A stretch of DNA of 64,000 nt from Calliopsis andreniformis. Taxonomy: Eukaryota; Arthropoda; Insecta; Hymenoptera; Andrenidae. The notes under the pieces were generated by a model, which saw only the letters and a program-made list of their open reading frames with translations, was not told where the DNA came from and did not search any database. A program made the position numbers and the translations under genes. Below are positions 46,675 through 60,300 of the stretch, piece after piece (within the stretch, counting starts at the first letter, position 1; every line of letters starts with the position of its first letter). The DNA lies in contig NC_135073.1 in NCBI RefSeq assembly GCF_051401765.1, forward strand, positions 9,734,001 to 9,798,000, given 5' to 3'.

Positions 46675-48559
46675 ACCTCGATATTTTTGTATTTCTGTAA
46701 AGAACCCGGATAAGTGTATTTTGATGTATATTTATTGTATTGCAACAGGTATAAAATATCAGTTGCTCAGTTCATGGACGAGGTATACGTAAGATTCTCT
46801 GACAGAGACTCATGGTTACTCTGAATGCAGTGAATAATTTCTTTCTGCATGGCTTAAGTTATGTTAGTGTATCAAGTATTGTAATTAGTATTTAATAGAG
46901 CAGAATATTTAAATAAGATTAGGTATTTGTTTAATATTGCTGTGGAACTATTTTGTACACGTCATAGATCTATGGATTAATCAATTAATCAGGTCTATAA
47001 ATTTACATTCCTTTCAGAATGGACCTAATGGAAAAAAGTTATATAACATTACATAGATACCCAATTTTGTTAGCTACCAAGTTGTATTCCACGAAAGAAT
47101 TTTAAAAAATGTTTCGACAGTGTATAATAAATACGAAATTTCGTTTCTCCATAACTCTGCCAATGGGCAGGCAATAACCACGAAACTAATTGTTCGAAAT
47201 AATTGGCAAACTAACTGTCGTCTACACATTTTTCCCGTGTACATACGAAAACTGTTTTTGATGGATGCGCATTCACTGTGTGTCTGTGTCCGTGTACCTC
47301 CATTTATACTCCGATGTACGTCTGTATTTATTCATCCCCTATACGTGTTTCCGCTCGTTTTAATCAGTAGATGGATGGTTGCTTCTATTTATGAACCCAC
47401 GTACACAGACTGAGCCAGTGTGTCCGTGTCTGTGTATAAACGTAACTCATCCCCTACCACTCGTTCGTGTATAAGTGCACGCGATTCGCTTGGCGAATAT
47501 ATTCATAAGCGTGCACGCACTTTCCATGACGTTCATCTGCACTCGTATCCTTGGATGACTGATAGAATGTGCTCAGGTGTGGTGATGCCACGGATGGATG
47601 TTGAACTACCGAAACCTGGGGTTAAACTTACCCCACAAAGCGGGAAGGGGTTGGTTCGTAATTATGGATATTGACAATGCTTTAAATATTCTTGGATGGC
47701 TAGACTAGATTTGAATAACTAGACCAGACTTCGATGACTAGAAATTTTATTTGATTCTCGCCAAAATAAGGATGGGGATGAAATTTGAAGACTTCGGTCC
47801 TAATTTCTTAGTAATGGATGAAAATTATAGATATTTTTTATATCAGATTTAAACTCATGTAAGCATTTTTCTATACTCCAATAATACCTCAACGTATAAA
47901 TAATCTGCTTAATAATTAAATTCTTTTCATCATTAACCTGTCATAACCAGGTAATAGGAAAATCGAAATAATTGGTCAATTAAGTATAGTGGAGGGTAAG
48001 AGAAGGTGCAAAAGGTAAACGAATCATTTAAAAAAATATAAAAAGGAATTATGGAGCATCTATATTGCTCAGAGGAAGAAAATATTCTCGAATAAATGAG
48101 TAGTATACTGTGATTAAAACATTCTTATAAGTATAAAAGTTACTACATATACACATATTACTCATATGTATCATATGCAATCTTATAGTACGATAATTCA
48201 GCTACTTGTGATAATTTAACAAAAGTGTACAAAAAGCTTTCAAATACAATAAAACCCTCCTCCATTACAAAAATAGAAGTTACTTTATGTTTTTCAAATA
48301 TCACATACACATATTTATTTTCACATTCAACTAAATAAAAAAGACGAATTCAATATCATAATACCTACGTATTCCAATTATCTGACTAAAATAATTGCAT
48401 CCAAATTACAAGTCACCAATATATATCCAAATACCAATTTTAAATATTCTTAACTCATTCCTGTACGTCATAATCCAACAGTAACGTCCACCTCATTTCC
48501 TACTTCATGTCCCATCGTATCACCCACAACTTCTTTTTAATCACCCTCTCTCCATCCGT
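46675..48559. other. 3' UTR and intergenic DNA, nothing else seen
   Basis: AT-rich except for a GC-richer block at 47230-47650 with GTGTCTGTGTCCGTGT-like simple sequence. No supported frame. Confidence 0.4.
47126..47131 (+). terminator. Possible polyadenylation signal of adenylate kinase
   Basis: First AATAAA found downstream of the stop codon, 452 bp away. Position is plausible for a 3' UTR; no other support. Confidence 0.3.
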
Positions 48560-48779
48560 CCCTGGCACCGTCCATCGCACGTATCCGACGCTTCACTGTG
48601 TACGTCGCCGTCTATCGAAGCCCACCGACGGTGTTCGCTGTGTGCGTGGGTGGATGGTTGAGCGGTTGGCTGCGTTTATGAGGGTGCGGGGCCCCGAAAT
48701 TGAAAAGCACCCCAGCGAGAGCTAGGCGAGGGTGGTCGTGCAGCAGTCATTGACAAGCGAAAGACCGTATCAGAGGGTA

Positions 48780-48855
48780 ATCCTATTGGTGGACGGCAGC
48801 GTCGCGACGTCGAGACGTCATTGGTCCGCTTTCGAGTCCCTGGGCGTGGCCTCGT
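48780..48855 (+). promoter_or_regulatory. Cluster of CCAAT, CRE-like and GC-box motifs
   Basis: Two inverted CCAAT boxes (ATTGG at 48784 and 48830), GACGTCA at 48824-48830, and GGGCGTGGC (Sp/KLF-type GC box) at 48842-48850 within 75 bp. This is the densest set of promoter motifs in the window. Confidence 0.45.
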
Positions 48856-50036
48856 ACTCCGCCGAGGGTTGGTGGGGGTAAGGTGGCCTGGTTGCACCCC
48901 TGGCAACGATTACTGGAAAACCACAGGGTCGTTCGGCGGTAGGAAACCAGCATGGCGGACCTGGCAACCCCTCCGACTGGAATTTACCACTACCATCGCA
49001 GCTATTACCGCTACGACTGTTCACCGTTAAACCCAGCAGCAGCCAGTGGATTTCGCCCGATTTGTCCGGGGGAACACTTCAGGAATCGGAAGTTCGATCG
49101 AACGATTAATTGCTCCGGTAACTGGTCTTTTCAAATCCTGACTGTTTGGACGACGACGTCGCGGGAATGCTAGACGCTGCTCGCTACAGTGGCAGACACC
49201 GTGCGCTAACGAAATTTGTCGTCTGTGGAAACGAAATTAAATTGGCTTGGAATCAAGGGATTCGCCCTGTAGTTCACGAAGGGAGATTGAACGGTTTGGT
49301 TACCGACCTGCATTGACGAGAGGTTGGTTTCAGAAGAGGAAGTTGAGATATATAGGAATTGTTTTTCTTAAGTAATTTGAGCTCGATGTATGGAAATTAC
49401 TGAATAATGGTTTTGGAATATTAATTATCGATTAAAATTTTAATTGTGGATCGTATGTGGCACGTAATGAGAGGTTTTACACACTTAAATTATACTTCTT
49501 AACGAACGAATTCTGCCACAATGCATTAGAAAATTTGGAAAGTAAACATTTGAAGCAATATTTTGCAGACATGAATAACTATTAACAAATAATAATGTTA
49601 AACACTGCTGAATGTTACGTTTATGTATTAATTCATCCAGAAATTGCCCCCCTAATTTAAAATCATCCCGATCGCAAATGAAACAAGCTCAGCAAGTAGT
49701 ACAAATAAACCATTCTGGATTTAAACGTAATCCAGTAGTACAAGTAAACCATTTCTCAGTCAAAAGTCAAATCAGGCACATCAAATATAATTAAAACGCC
49801 TCTAACCCTCTCCAAAACACCCAAACACTGAAATCTATTCTACACAGCCCATTACAGGCTGTCCGCCAACCCAGGAACACCAATGACCCCTAATCCCCGA
49901 TTCATCAACTGCCAAGAGAAAAGTTCATCCAGCAATCTAACAATAAGCCATACAGAATTCTGCCTCGAACCATGTTTCAAAGAGCGTTTTTTCAGTGGCT
50001 GCATTCCGCATTGCATAGTGCATCTGATTCCAGGCA

Positions 50037-50054
50037 ACGGGGTTTCAACCCCGT
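50037..50054. other. Near-perfect 18-bp inverted repeat
   Basis: ACGGGGTT-TC-AACCCCGT, two 8-bp arms with a 2-bp spacer, in the CpG-rich region upstream of Hr51. Possible dimeric protein site. Confidence 0.75.
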
Positions 50055-51202
50055 GAAGAGGAGCCAGAGAGGGTGGAACGGGGAGAAAGAAAGGACGACG
50101 AAAGAGGAAGAGCGAAAGAGAACGAGTTTCACTACCACCACGTAGCCAACGATCAACAATTGCACGACGTTCACGGGGGTGAAGGTAGGCGTCGTCTGGT
50201 GACGGTGTCGAGCGGGTGGGGGCTCGGAGCGTCGTCGACCAGGCGTCAACCGGCTCGTAGGGGTGCGCGCAGGCGCCGCGACGCTCGTCGTCGGCGAAGC
50301 GCCGCGTCAAACGTGCCGGCTATAGGTTAAATCCTCCCGCTTCTCGTTTTTGTTGTTTTTCCGCCGTTGCCTCCTGATCCCGCCTTCAAAAGTGCCAACG
50401 GACCAATCGGTGGCGCCGTTGCCCGCGGGACGCTCGGCGCTGGGACGCGACCCTACAGCCGTCGACGACGCCGACCTCCGCGACACGGGACGATCGCGGT
50501 CGAGCCAACCTCGATCTCTCGCCGAGACGCCGACTTCGAGACGTCATCCGTCGTCGTTGGCCACCCTGACGCGGTCGCAGCTTTGTCGAGGCTGGAGCTC
50601 CGAGCCGACTCCTGAGAGGAGCCTTAGTTTGCCTTACACCAGTCGTCGCGATCCGTCGGGGGTGAATCAGTGGAAGTTGGATGGGGTTGTAAGGTGCTTT
50701 ATTTGACGAAGTTTGTGAGACTTTCGGGACCGCGGTGATTTTGGACAGTTTTGGACTGGTGCGTGCGCGGGTGATCCAGGAGATAGCTTCCTTGGGCTTT
50801 GTGGCTTGAGGTGAGGATCGTTGGAGGGTAGTTATGGGTGTTCAATGTGGTGACTTGTTGAGAGGGTGGAAATGCATGATGAGGACGTTGGAGATGAGTT
50901 ACATGGAAATTTTTAGAGTAATGGTTCATTTGGTTGAGTTTGAGTTACAAGATTGTTACTGTATTGGTAATAGTGACATAGTGAATGGATAGTGAAAAAT
51001 AGTAGTTATTCTGTAAAGCATCTTACAATGCTTTATTTGATTGAGAATTGTTGTAGTTTCAAAGAGCAACAGTTTGTTAATACTTATAATGGTGGTAGAT
51101 ATGGATTCTTGAAAATTGGTACTTGATATTTCAACAATGCAATTTATGAGACAGTAATATTTGTGGATTAACACATGTTACAGTACTCTTTCGTCGATTC
51201 AG

Positions 51203-51346
51203 CGAGGAATGCTTATTGATACACCATGAACGGAGCAACATCGATTTCTACATCAGAAGAACACCAACATCAACATCAGCAGCCGCAGAATGATGCACCG
51301 CCAGAGCATCCAAGAAGCCCTACCAGTCCACTGAGTATTCGACATG
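51203..51346 (+). CDS. Hr51: Hr51 exon with start codon
   Basis: Acceptor GATTCAG at 51202, ATG at 51226 (context ACACCATGA), 40 codons plus one base to donor ATG|GTAAGT. It encodes [20 protein letters not shown], then Pro/Ser-rich [10 protein letters not shown]. The acceptor implies at least one upstream untranslated exon. Confidence 0.8.
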
Positions 51347-54300
51347 GTAAGTTGATATCCAATAAGTGTTACTATTTATCTCGACAACAATCGAAACTAT
51401 TTTATACAATTGAACCTTACTATATAAAACTAGTCCCTTCACGTTAAGAGTAAAAAATACTATTTTTCAAGATTCAATATACACAGCTTCCCCTTTATAA
51501 TATTCAATTTCAATACACATGTATTCAAGACAATTAAAATATACGTAAATCTGCGGTCATTGCAGTTCTCGTTTCAGAAAATTATAAGGAGAAAAAGAAA
51601 GAAAACGTGAAATGAAAATAATAAATATATACTATTATAAAAATCAGAAGCTGAGTGATCTAAAGGATTCATCAGTACAATTTTAGAAAACATTAATTCG
51701 ATAAAAACCACCCCTGTTAACTTCAATCTACTCGTCTTCGTTTATACAGTTTCCACAGCGGGGCACAGACATTATTTCTATTTCTTCACAAATTTTCTTA
51801 ACTAACAATTCTTGCTAAAATTATTTCACTCTATCACTTCCGTCTCTTACTTCTCATCGATAAACAATACTACTTTGCTACAAACTATCATATTCCTTCT
51901 CTCTGTGAAGAATCAATTTTTTCAATTTTTTTATTCTCTCAACCTTCTTAACTATCACTAAAAGAAGAATAAAGAAGTATAAACCAAGGCAGACGTTAAA
52001 AGCCAAGACAACAGATGTTTAAGAACGCGAATCAGCACGCTGCGAGTCTCAATCCCACGACAGAATCAACGTGCCTCCCTAATGCAGTAACAATTAGTCG
52101 ACAGGGGTGAGAGGAAGAGGGTGACCGAAGTGGTTGCCGGTAGTTACAAAATCCCTTTTTTTTCGAGCTTTCTGTCTCGTGTCCCCTTCGCTGGTACGTC
52201 ATTCCACGCAGCTCCCACCATAGGTTCTACTCGATGATCCCATAATACAGGGGCGCAGGTGGCGCCTCGCCATCCGCCAGCATTGATATGCTAATGAAAT
52301 TTGACGCCCCTGCTTTCATAGTCTCGCGTTATATACACGCGCATACACGCGCGATTCGCGTTTGAACCCGCCGACCGGTCACCATACGGGCACATAATTT
52401 TTCTCTTCTCGTTTAACCCCTGGCAGTCGTGGCATTTCGCGAGTTTCCAGCGCAGAGATTTGATTACCCTAATGGCGTAATGTTATTGCGTACGTGGACC
52501 AGCGGCTGCGACTATTCGGCAGCTTTATGGCCGACGATGTTGAGGGGGCGGATCATGGTTATTCCATTTACGACCTCAGCTGAGAATCTGCAAACTGTTA
52601 TTTTGACTCTGATAGTGTTTGCAGTGCTGTCTTTCATAGACTAAACTTTCTTTTAAGTTCAAGTATGTAGGATGTATATAATGGTATAGAGGGTGGTCGA
52701 TACAATTTTTAATTTCTTGCATAGTCACTTATCTGCTATAGCTGTGTGTAAGTAAAAAATCTAGTTGAATTTTCTCCAAAATTAATCCAAGTTCTCAGCG
52801 TTTGGTCGAGACGATAATGGGTTCTGTGACAAAATTTCCTCGGTTGCAGGTGAACTCACAATTCCGTTTAACGTCCAAGTAATTTCTCTCTGTGACCACA
52901 CAGCTCGTCGCCATCTTCAGAATAGATTTCACATGTCGCAATTTGTATCTCTCTGTGCACGTTCGACAGGATTAGGGTGTTAACGAGATCGAAAAGCCGA
53001 CACACTTAGGACGTTACGTGAGCTGCATTAATAAGATTGTCTCGGGTTCATCCCTCGTAACTCTAACGACGAAACGATACGATTGAATTCTTCCTGCCGA
53101 TAGCTGGATCATGCATATCAGTCGTTTGGAACGTGCTCCAGGGACTCGATCATTGATTACAATCAGAGGTAAATGTCTTTCAGGTTTGGCGCGTTGTAGC
53201 CATTTTATAGCAGGTAATTTGCATAGTCGGTTTAAGAAGATTATACGTGTGAAATTTTCGTTCACGCTATATATACTATACACGAGTGTGTGATAATGGA
53301 TAGAATTCATTCTTCTCTGAAGCAACTGTGAATCTTTATTTAAAAGACCTTTCACAATTTTGTATACACTCTGAATGGAATGTGGGTAGAATTATAAAAA
53401 ATTAATTTTTTGACATAAATGTAATAACGCCTGTTTTTGTGATTAAATTAATCTATACAAATTCAAGTCATTGACATTTGAAAATTCAAAACTAAATTTT
53501 AAATCTAAGTGAACACAGACCAATATTCTTCAGAATCTAAGTATTCAGCGAGAAGAAAATAACAATTCTATCGATTTGGCGATGTCGATTGACTCGAAGT
53601 GGCAGTTCAATTTCTCAGAGGGGGTGAAAGTTCGAGTTGGATTGGTATTAAATAATCTCCGCGAATCGGGGCATGGCTAAATGATTTTGCAGTGGGTTAG
53701 GAGCGGGACCCTAAAACCCGATATCGACCTGTTGTCGATTCGCATGGTAATTCGAACAGATCCTATCTGACCCCGGCGGCATTAACGAGACCGGAACGAG
53801 TTTTCGATCGTGGAACGAGCCAGTCGACAAATACGATTCCAGGGAGAGAGATCTCGCGCCTCGTCGTCGGGGTTGCCGGCGTGACTAATAAACCCGAGTG
53901 GAGAAGCGAAATCACATTTCGTTGATCACGCAGATGTTCACCACTCCTACGGTGATCTCTTTGCATTACCATCTTCCAATTAATAGCGTCAACGCGACCG
54001 ACTGTATCAATGAAATTTATTTTGCAATTAATTGAAATGGGTTCGATTGATCAGTGTTTTAGCTAATATCCAGTATCTATGTATGTATTGCCTATATCTG
54101 AATGTTATCTAGCACTACTGATTCGTTTAATATAGTGGGCACAGTGGCGAGGAGATTAATAGTAGGTAGTAAAGTACCATATGTTGCTCAGCTCTAAGCT
54201 ATTTACTATTAGGTAACTCTGTATTTGAAAATGTGAACGATTTGCTAGGGTAATTTATTCGTTTTGTTAAAAATAGAAAGAAGTGAACTCTTTGGTGACT

Positions 54301-57300
54301 TAATTAAGATGTCTAATAGCTTCAAGATGAAGTATCAAAAAGTAAATCCTACAATTACGATGGCAGGGGGAAGAAATGAGAAGGCTTTAAAGAATCAGAG
54401 AAGGACTCGTTTAGGAATCCCCCATGGCTGAATCTTCTCACCTTTTTCCTCTATGCTCTGTTTTACTTATAAATATTAATGTCGGATATTCTTTACCGTC
54501 TGTGGTTTTTGCGAACTCATTTCTCGATGTAAATACTGTTTGCTCACACTATTCAGTGGGTAAGCCTTAAGGGATGCGGGAAGAAATGGCTGTGGTCTCT
54601 TGGGGACAAAAACCGCAGTCAATGGAGCAGCGATTCCTTCGAAAAGTCCAACACTCGTACAAAATTCCTTCCTCGTTTTATTCTGAATGCAAATTTTCTT
54701 AAAGCTTGTCTGAGACTGTTTCCTTGGATTTTAATGAGACAATGAAAAGCCAGCATACATAAAAATCTACATAATCCTATTAATTTCTCAAATCCTCTTT
54801 ACAGATAGAAAAAGTAAATTCTATATACCATTTCTACTATAATAACTTTAATCAACTTTCTCCCCAGTAACCTCCGCTTACGATCATAAATTTCTTCACT
54901 TCATTAACATTATCGATTACCTCGACCCCGTTGTAGCTGCCACTTTTATAGCCAAGCAGTCACTTTTCGACACCTTTCATCAATAATCGCGAAAGATATC
55001 GGTACCTTACTCAATTCAATTTAATCGTCCACAAATCTTACGAATACCAACTGGCTCGTAAATCCTTCGTGGCGATCCATAACGTTTGCGCGTTAGCCGT
55101 AAGCGTGCAATTATTTTATGCGCGTCCTCTGTGTCCATCGGCCCCGCCTCGTGAGAATCAATCAAGGGTGGAAAGTGGCGTGTACCGTTTGGGGTTGGTC
55201 GCTCCAGCGCGCTGAAGAGATTTCTAGGATTAGCTGGACGCAACTGCCAGCTGATCGAATAGGATGAATCAAGTCTGATCGTAGAAAAATTGTATTCTGA
55301 TTGTGAATCGATTACTTCATTGATAAAGCGTAGGAGAAGGAAATAGAAGTTTCAGGCAGAATTATGTTTTGTCTTTTTGACGTGAATTATCTTTTTGAAT
55401 TTTTGAATCTTTAAATCTTTGAATGTTTGAATATTTGAATATTTGAATATTTGAATATTTGAATATTTGAATATTTGAATATTTGAATATTTGAATATTT
55501 GAATATTTGAATATTTGAATATTTGAATATTTGAATATTTGAATATTTGAATATTTGAATATTTGAATATTTGAATATTTGAATATTTGAATATTTGAAT
55601 ATTTGAATATTTGAATATTTGAATATTTGAATATTTGAATATTTGAATATTTGAATATTTGAATATTTGAATATTTGAATATTTGAATATTTGAATATTT
55701 GAATATTTGAATATTTGAATATCTGTAACATAAATCACAATCTCACAAGCTTTGTATGTATTTAAGGACTTCTCCTCATTAGTATCATAAGACTATTCCG
55801 AATACTTTAGCGAAGTAAATATAACAGAACAAAGCCACGAAGAAATTTAAATATTAATTTTCAGACTCGGGGGAGAGCAGCGTAATCTCCCCAGGACTAC
55901 CAGAGCGCTACAGTCCATTAGGAGCGACAGGATCGACCTCGAGTCACGATCCTTACGCTTCGAGGTCGGTCCAGGAGTGTCCTGTTCCTCTTTGCAGAGG
56001 AATACCAACGGATTTCCCTTTGGCGAGGTCACCCTATCTGACCGCCTTGGGAAATGGCCATCCCCATCTGCTGGGACAAGTGCAACAGCAGCAACACCAG
56101 CAACAGCAGCAACAACAACAGCAACAGCAGCAACAACAACCGCAGCACGGCAGCAAGCCACCGCGCAGCCTGGGATTAATATGCGTGGTCTGTGGTGACA
56201 CTAGCTCTGGGAAACATTACGGGATTCTGGCCTGCAACGGTTGCAGCGGTTTCTTCAAGAGAAGCGTCAGACGGAAGCTAATATACAGGTGAGTTTATTG
56301 AAAATTATAAATGAAGATGCAATTACTTGGTGTGGAAGGGAAACTTGACTCAACTCAAAGATTTAAATTAATTTATTTGCAAAAACTCAAATTCTTCTTC
56401 GAGGAATTGTCTACTATTTTTATATGAAAAAGATTAAGCTGACTTATTATTATTTAACTTTTATTGTAAAGAGCTACTGAAGGTTGCGAATAATGCATAA
56501 GAATGTAAAAAATAAAATAAGTTTGGTAATAGATGTAGATGATTTTTTATTTAAGAATATGACAGTATTTTCTAGTAATTTCTAATATCCATGTTCTGTG
56601 CTTGATACACACATTCAATAATTATTACTGAAAGTATTTCCCATTTGTATGCAAAAAGTTGCAGATCTATTCAGCAACTCGTATGAAATCCGCCAAACGC
56701 ATTTACACCACTGGAAGCTATTAAAAAACCCATTTTGAATAGCAATAAAGAAGTAGTTTTCAATATCTTCTCAAGAATATTCATCTTAATGATTAACTAT
56801 TTCCTAGTTAAATTACTATTTCATTATTAATTCCTACAATTTGCGATAGTCATGGAAGTTGTCACTTTGCGACATTCATCATTTAATGTTAAAATCAGCC
56901 TAGCTCAAAGAGACCTCAAACCCATCTTATATCAAATCGAAATTAGCGAGTGAATCCTCTGGTGGCGTTTAATGTCAAACTGACCAGCCAATGGCGCCAT
57001 GTGGTCCAAGTCGAGTGGGCTCATCGTAATACCAGGCAACAATGCGGAACGGCATAATGTTGAATCCTGGAGGACCTATCCACCTAAACCGGCGCACTCT
57101 GTATAGGGCATACTATTACCATCCCCTGGGATCGACCATCCATCTCCATCGGATCCCTCTCAACTCAGAATCGCTGTCTGATACGCTCGACCCGTTTTAC
57201 ACCAGAGCCACATACGAAAGCCAGCGGGCTCACTGTATGCGTGTGCATCCCTTTGCCCCCGTACGTGACTATCGATACAACCCAGGTCATATAGGTGTGC

Positions 57301-60300
57301 GCGTTAAGCTTGTCGAGAAGATACACGATGCCAGGATACTCGATATACAAACTATTAACCCCAGCGAGCGGCCTTTGAAAAATAAGAGGCGACGCGGATA
57401 CTCTGAACGCGTGACTGGGATGCAAACCGCGTTCAAAGATAGCTGGAACACTCTTTGGACTCTGCTGAGACTTTTGGACATCCTGAAAGGGGACGAATGT
57501 AGACTACTTTGAGAAGGATATATAATGGGAAAGATTCATAATGGGAAAGATGGCCGTGGAGTTTTCTTTGGAGACGATTTTGTTGTGTGGACTTAGTAAA
57601 GTGAATTGCTAGGAATTAAAATTGCTCGATTCAGGAGTATGGTTAAATAGTGATTCATAACTTTTGAATTTTGAATTTTTATGTGTTAACAAATTTTCGC
57701 GACTTTATTGCCGAAGTATCTAGTTTATATTTTACGTAATTCCTTTCCCAGAATAGAGATTGAGAAATCGCTGCCTACGACGTCCAGACCTACTGCGTAT
57801 ACCGTAATAACGCGACATCAGAATTATGTAACACAGTTAGGGTGATGACAACTGGTTACTGTTTGTGGGCACAAACGTAAACGGAAGATATGTATGCTTC
57901 AATCAACTGATCCAAGGATAAAGCTACACCTACGCAATGAATAATTTTGTTGGAAACGAAACATCTTCAAGAGACTTTGTATTACACAATTAGCATTTCA
58001 GATACATTTATATAGTTTTCTTCTTCACTAAATCAAAACTATATTCTCAATATCTTTTCTATTAATTGTGAATGGATTACATAAAAGTGTCTCATTTGAA
58101 GGCACCCTTCGATTTCGATATCTATCTTGTTGCAGTGCATTTCTATTCTTCTGTATCTTTTTTTCTTCCGCATTGATTCTCGTCGAATAGACCGTAATGC
58201 GGTAAAGAGTGAAGAGCCTCCGCACAGATAACCAATTATTCGTAGAGGGGAACGAACCGCGACAGATGCGTCCCGACGTGATGCTCCACGGCGGCGTATC
58301 GACCATAATCGTCGGATTAAAGTCCAACTTCACGGATCGGTTAGATGCAATTAAGTACATCGTGCACGACCCAGATTGCATCGAGAGTTCTCACCAACTT
58401 CCACTGGGACACACTTGAATTTCGCGCGCAATCACTCCTCTTTTCGATCTTAAATGAATGATAGACATCTGGATTGATTCTATTTCAAATAGTTATCATT
58501 TGCTTAAAAGCATTGAAACTTTGAATATATAATTTTTTTTTAATTTCTCGTAATTGAAAAGTTGCAAGTACACAGTTGAAATTTACACTGCAATTGTGCA
58601 TAATGGTATTAGCTGGAGCTTAGTGATTTCAATGCTCCCTTCGTTCAAATACTAAAATCGAATGATTCTATAGATGGATTTTACGTTACCTTTCAAAGCT
58701 CTACAAATTTATCAATTTCAGGAATTTCAAAACTTTATTCATTTTTAGCTATGTATTTCTGTACTTTTCTTGGGTCTTAGATAATATTACCAACAAGTAG
58801 AATAAATGCTTCAATCAATGCTACAAACTTCCCAGTAAAACAGCAGGGTACTTGTCCTTTACGCTTTTAACAATTACCGTTGCGGTGGTCAATCAGGGAC
58901 CCAGGTACGAACTAATGTATTTAACCCTAATTCTATCCAACCCAAAGCTCCAGGAGTGACAGAAGGGTAACTATCATCAATCCAGCATTGTCAATTAATT
59001 ACACAATATCCAATTATGTAAAAATTGCTAAAAACTCCCCATTTAACATCTACTTCACTGAAACGTCCAATTTTGTCTGCATTAGTATCTCCACTATTTA
59101 TAATATTTAATTAATGGATAATGCTGTACTGATGCTAAGAAATTGTTGAATAATGAATCTTATAACATTAAGACTTGTGTACTCCTTTTAATACCCCTGA
59201 AGCCCCAAATTGACAGAAATCAGAAAAAAATACATTGGTTCGTACCTGGATCCCCAGTTAGCCACCTTAATGCGAATTGTTAAAAGTCTTAAAATGTAAG
59301 GCTGATGCCCTGTTGCTTTACTAGAACCACTATGTCCCCTCGTCGACTATACAGCACCTCCTGCTTGAACCTCCACCTCTCATCCTTCAGAAGAATTCCA
59401 AAGGCAACCTGTGCCCACTTCACTCTGCAGAATCTACGCTCTCGTCCAGCGGGGCTAAGTCATTGAATCATCCAGCAGGCCGATCGGCGGGCGCGATAAC
59501 AGGCAGCACATGTTTCCGGTAACTCGATGAGGCAAACAATGCCGAAGAATAGAGAGATGCGTAAATAAATGTATGATGTGGTTCTGAAGGGTGAATGCCG
59601 AGGAGGCCGAGGGTGATGTATCTCCCGTGTTGCACGGGGCGAGCCCAGCCAGGCGGGGGCCTGGCAGCCAACGCACGGAGGCTCGCTGGGGTGTGAACGC
59701 AAATCAATTTGCGAGAGGAACCCCGCTGGCACGACAGCACGCAGCCACCCTTCGGTGCCGCTCGTACGCCACCGCCTCGGGACAAGATAGTTCCAGGATG
59801 GTGGCGTCCTTTCGTCGCACGGCTGGATCCAGGCAGCCTCCTTGTGACTGACGTTAGTTAAAATCGCGCTAACGGAGCCCTGGGAATCGATCGACCGCCC
59901 CGTCCGCCGATCGAGCCCCGGGCTATTGCCCCGGAATTACGACTCCGCCGATCTTTCTCTTTTTTTCCCCTTTTCTCGCGCTCCACCTCCACTGGGAACT
60001 ACTATTAACCCTTTGCTTTATCCCGCCGGGGGTGGCTTCTTTGCAGCGTTTGTGAGGAGGCTTAGGGAATCTGATTGCGGGTTTTAGTCTTTGATAGCTT
60101 GATTTGTGGAGAGGTTTAATGGGGGTGTTAGAACATTTTGGAATGTTAGTTTTGGTACTTGAAGAATTAGTGAAGAAGCGAAGGCCTTGCTTTCTGTGGA
60201 GGGTGGTAACTATGTAACTATAAAATTTTGATCCTCAGAGACAACGTTATCAAAGTCCTTTTCTGTTATTTTTCAGGAAGGCCTAAGTACAAATGTGATT

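Larger units (their letters stand above)
48560..50740 (+). promoter_or_regulatory. Hr51: CpG-rich region, probable promoter / 5' UTR region of Hr51
   Basis: The longest GC- and CpG-dense stretch of the window, ending about 0.5 kb before the Hr51 start-codon exon. Frames on both strands (48952 +, 49852-50310 -, 50350-50706 +) overlap heavily and show no domain, as expected for untranslated CpG-rich DNA. Possible donors toward the exon at 51203 are GTT|GTAAGG near 50688 and GAG|GTGAGG near 50812. Which is used cannot be told. An unrelated transcript could also start here. Confidence 0.4.

Noticed and set aside
49852..50706. Frames of 118-152 codons in the region upstream of Hr51
   Set aside because: Both strands are open at once in CpG-dense sequence; best read as 5' UTR/promoter DNA.
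55352..55738. Minus-strand frames of 106-128 codons with an eight-residue repeat
   Set aside because: They are a translation of the (GAATATTT)n microsatellite; an 8-bp repeat has no stop in these frames and gives a periodic peptide by arithmetic, not selection.
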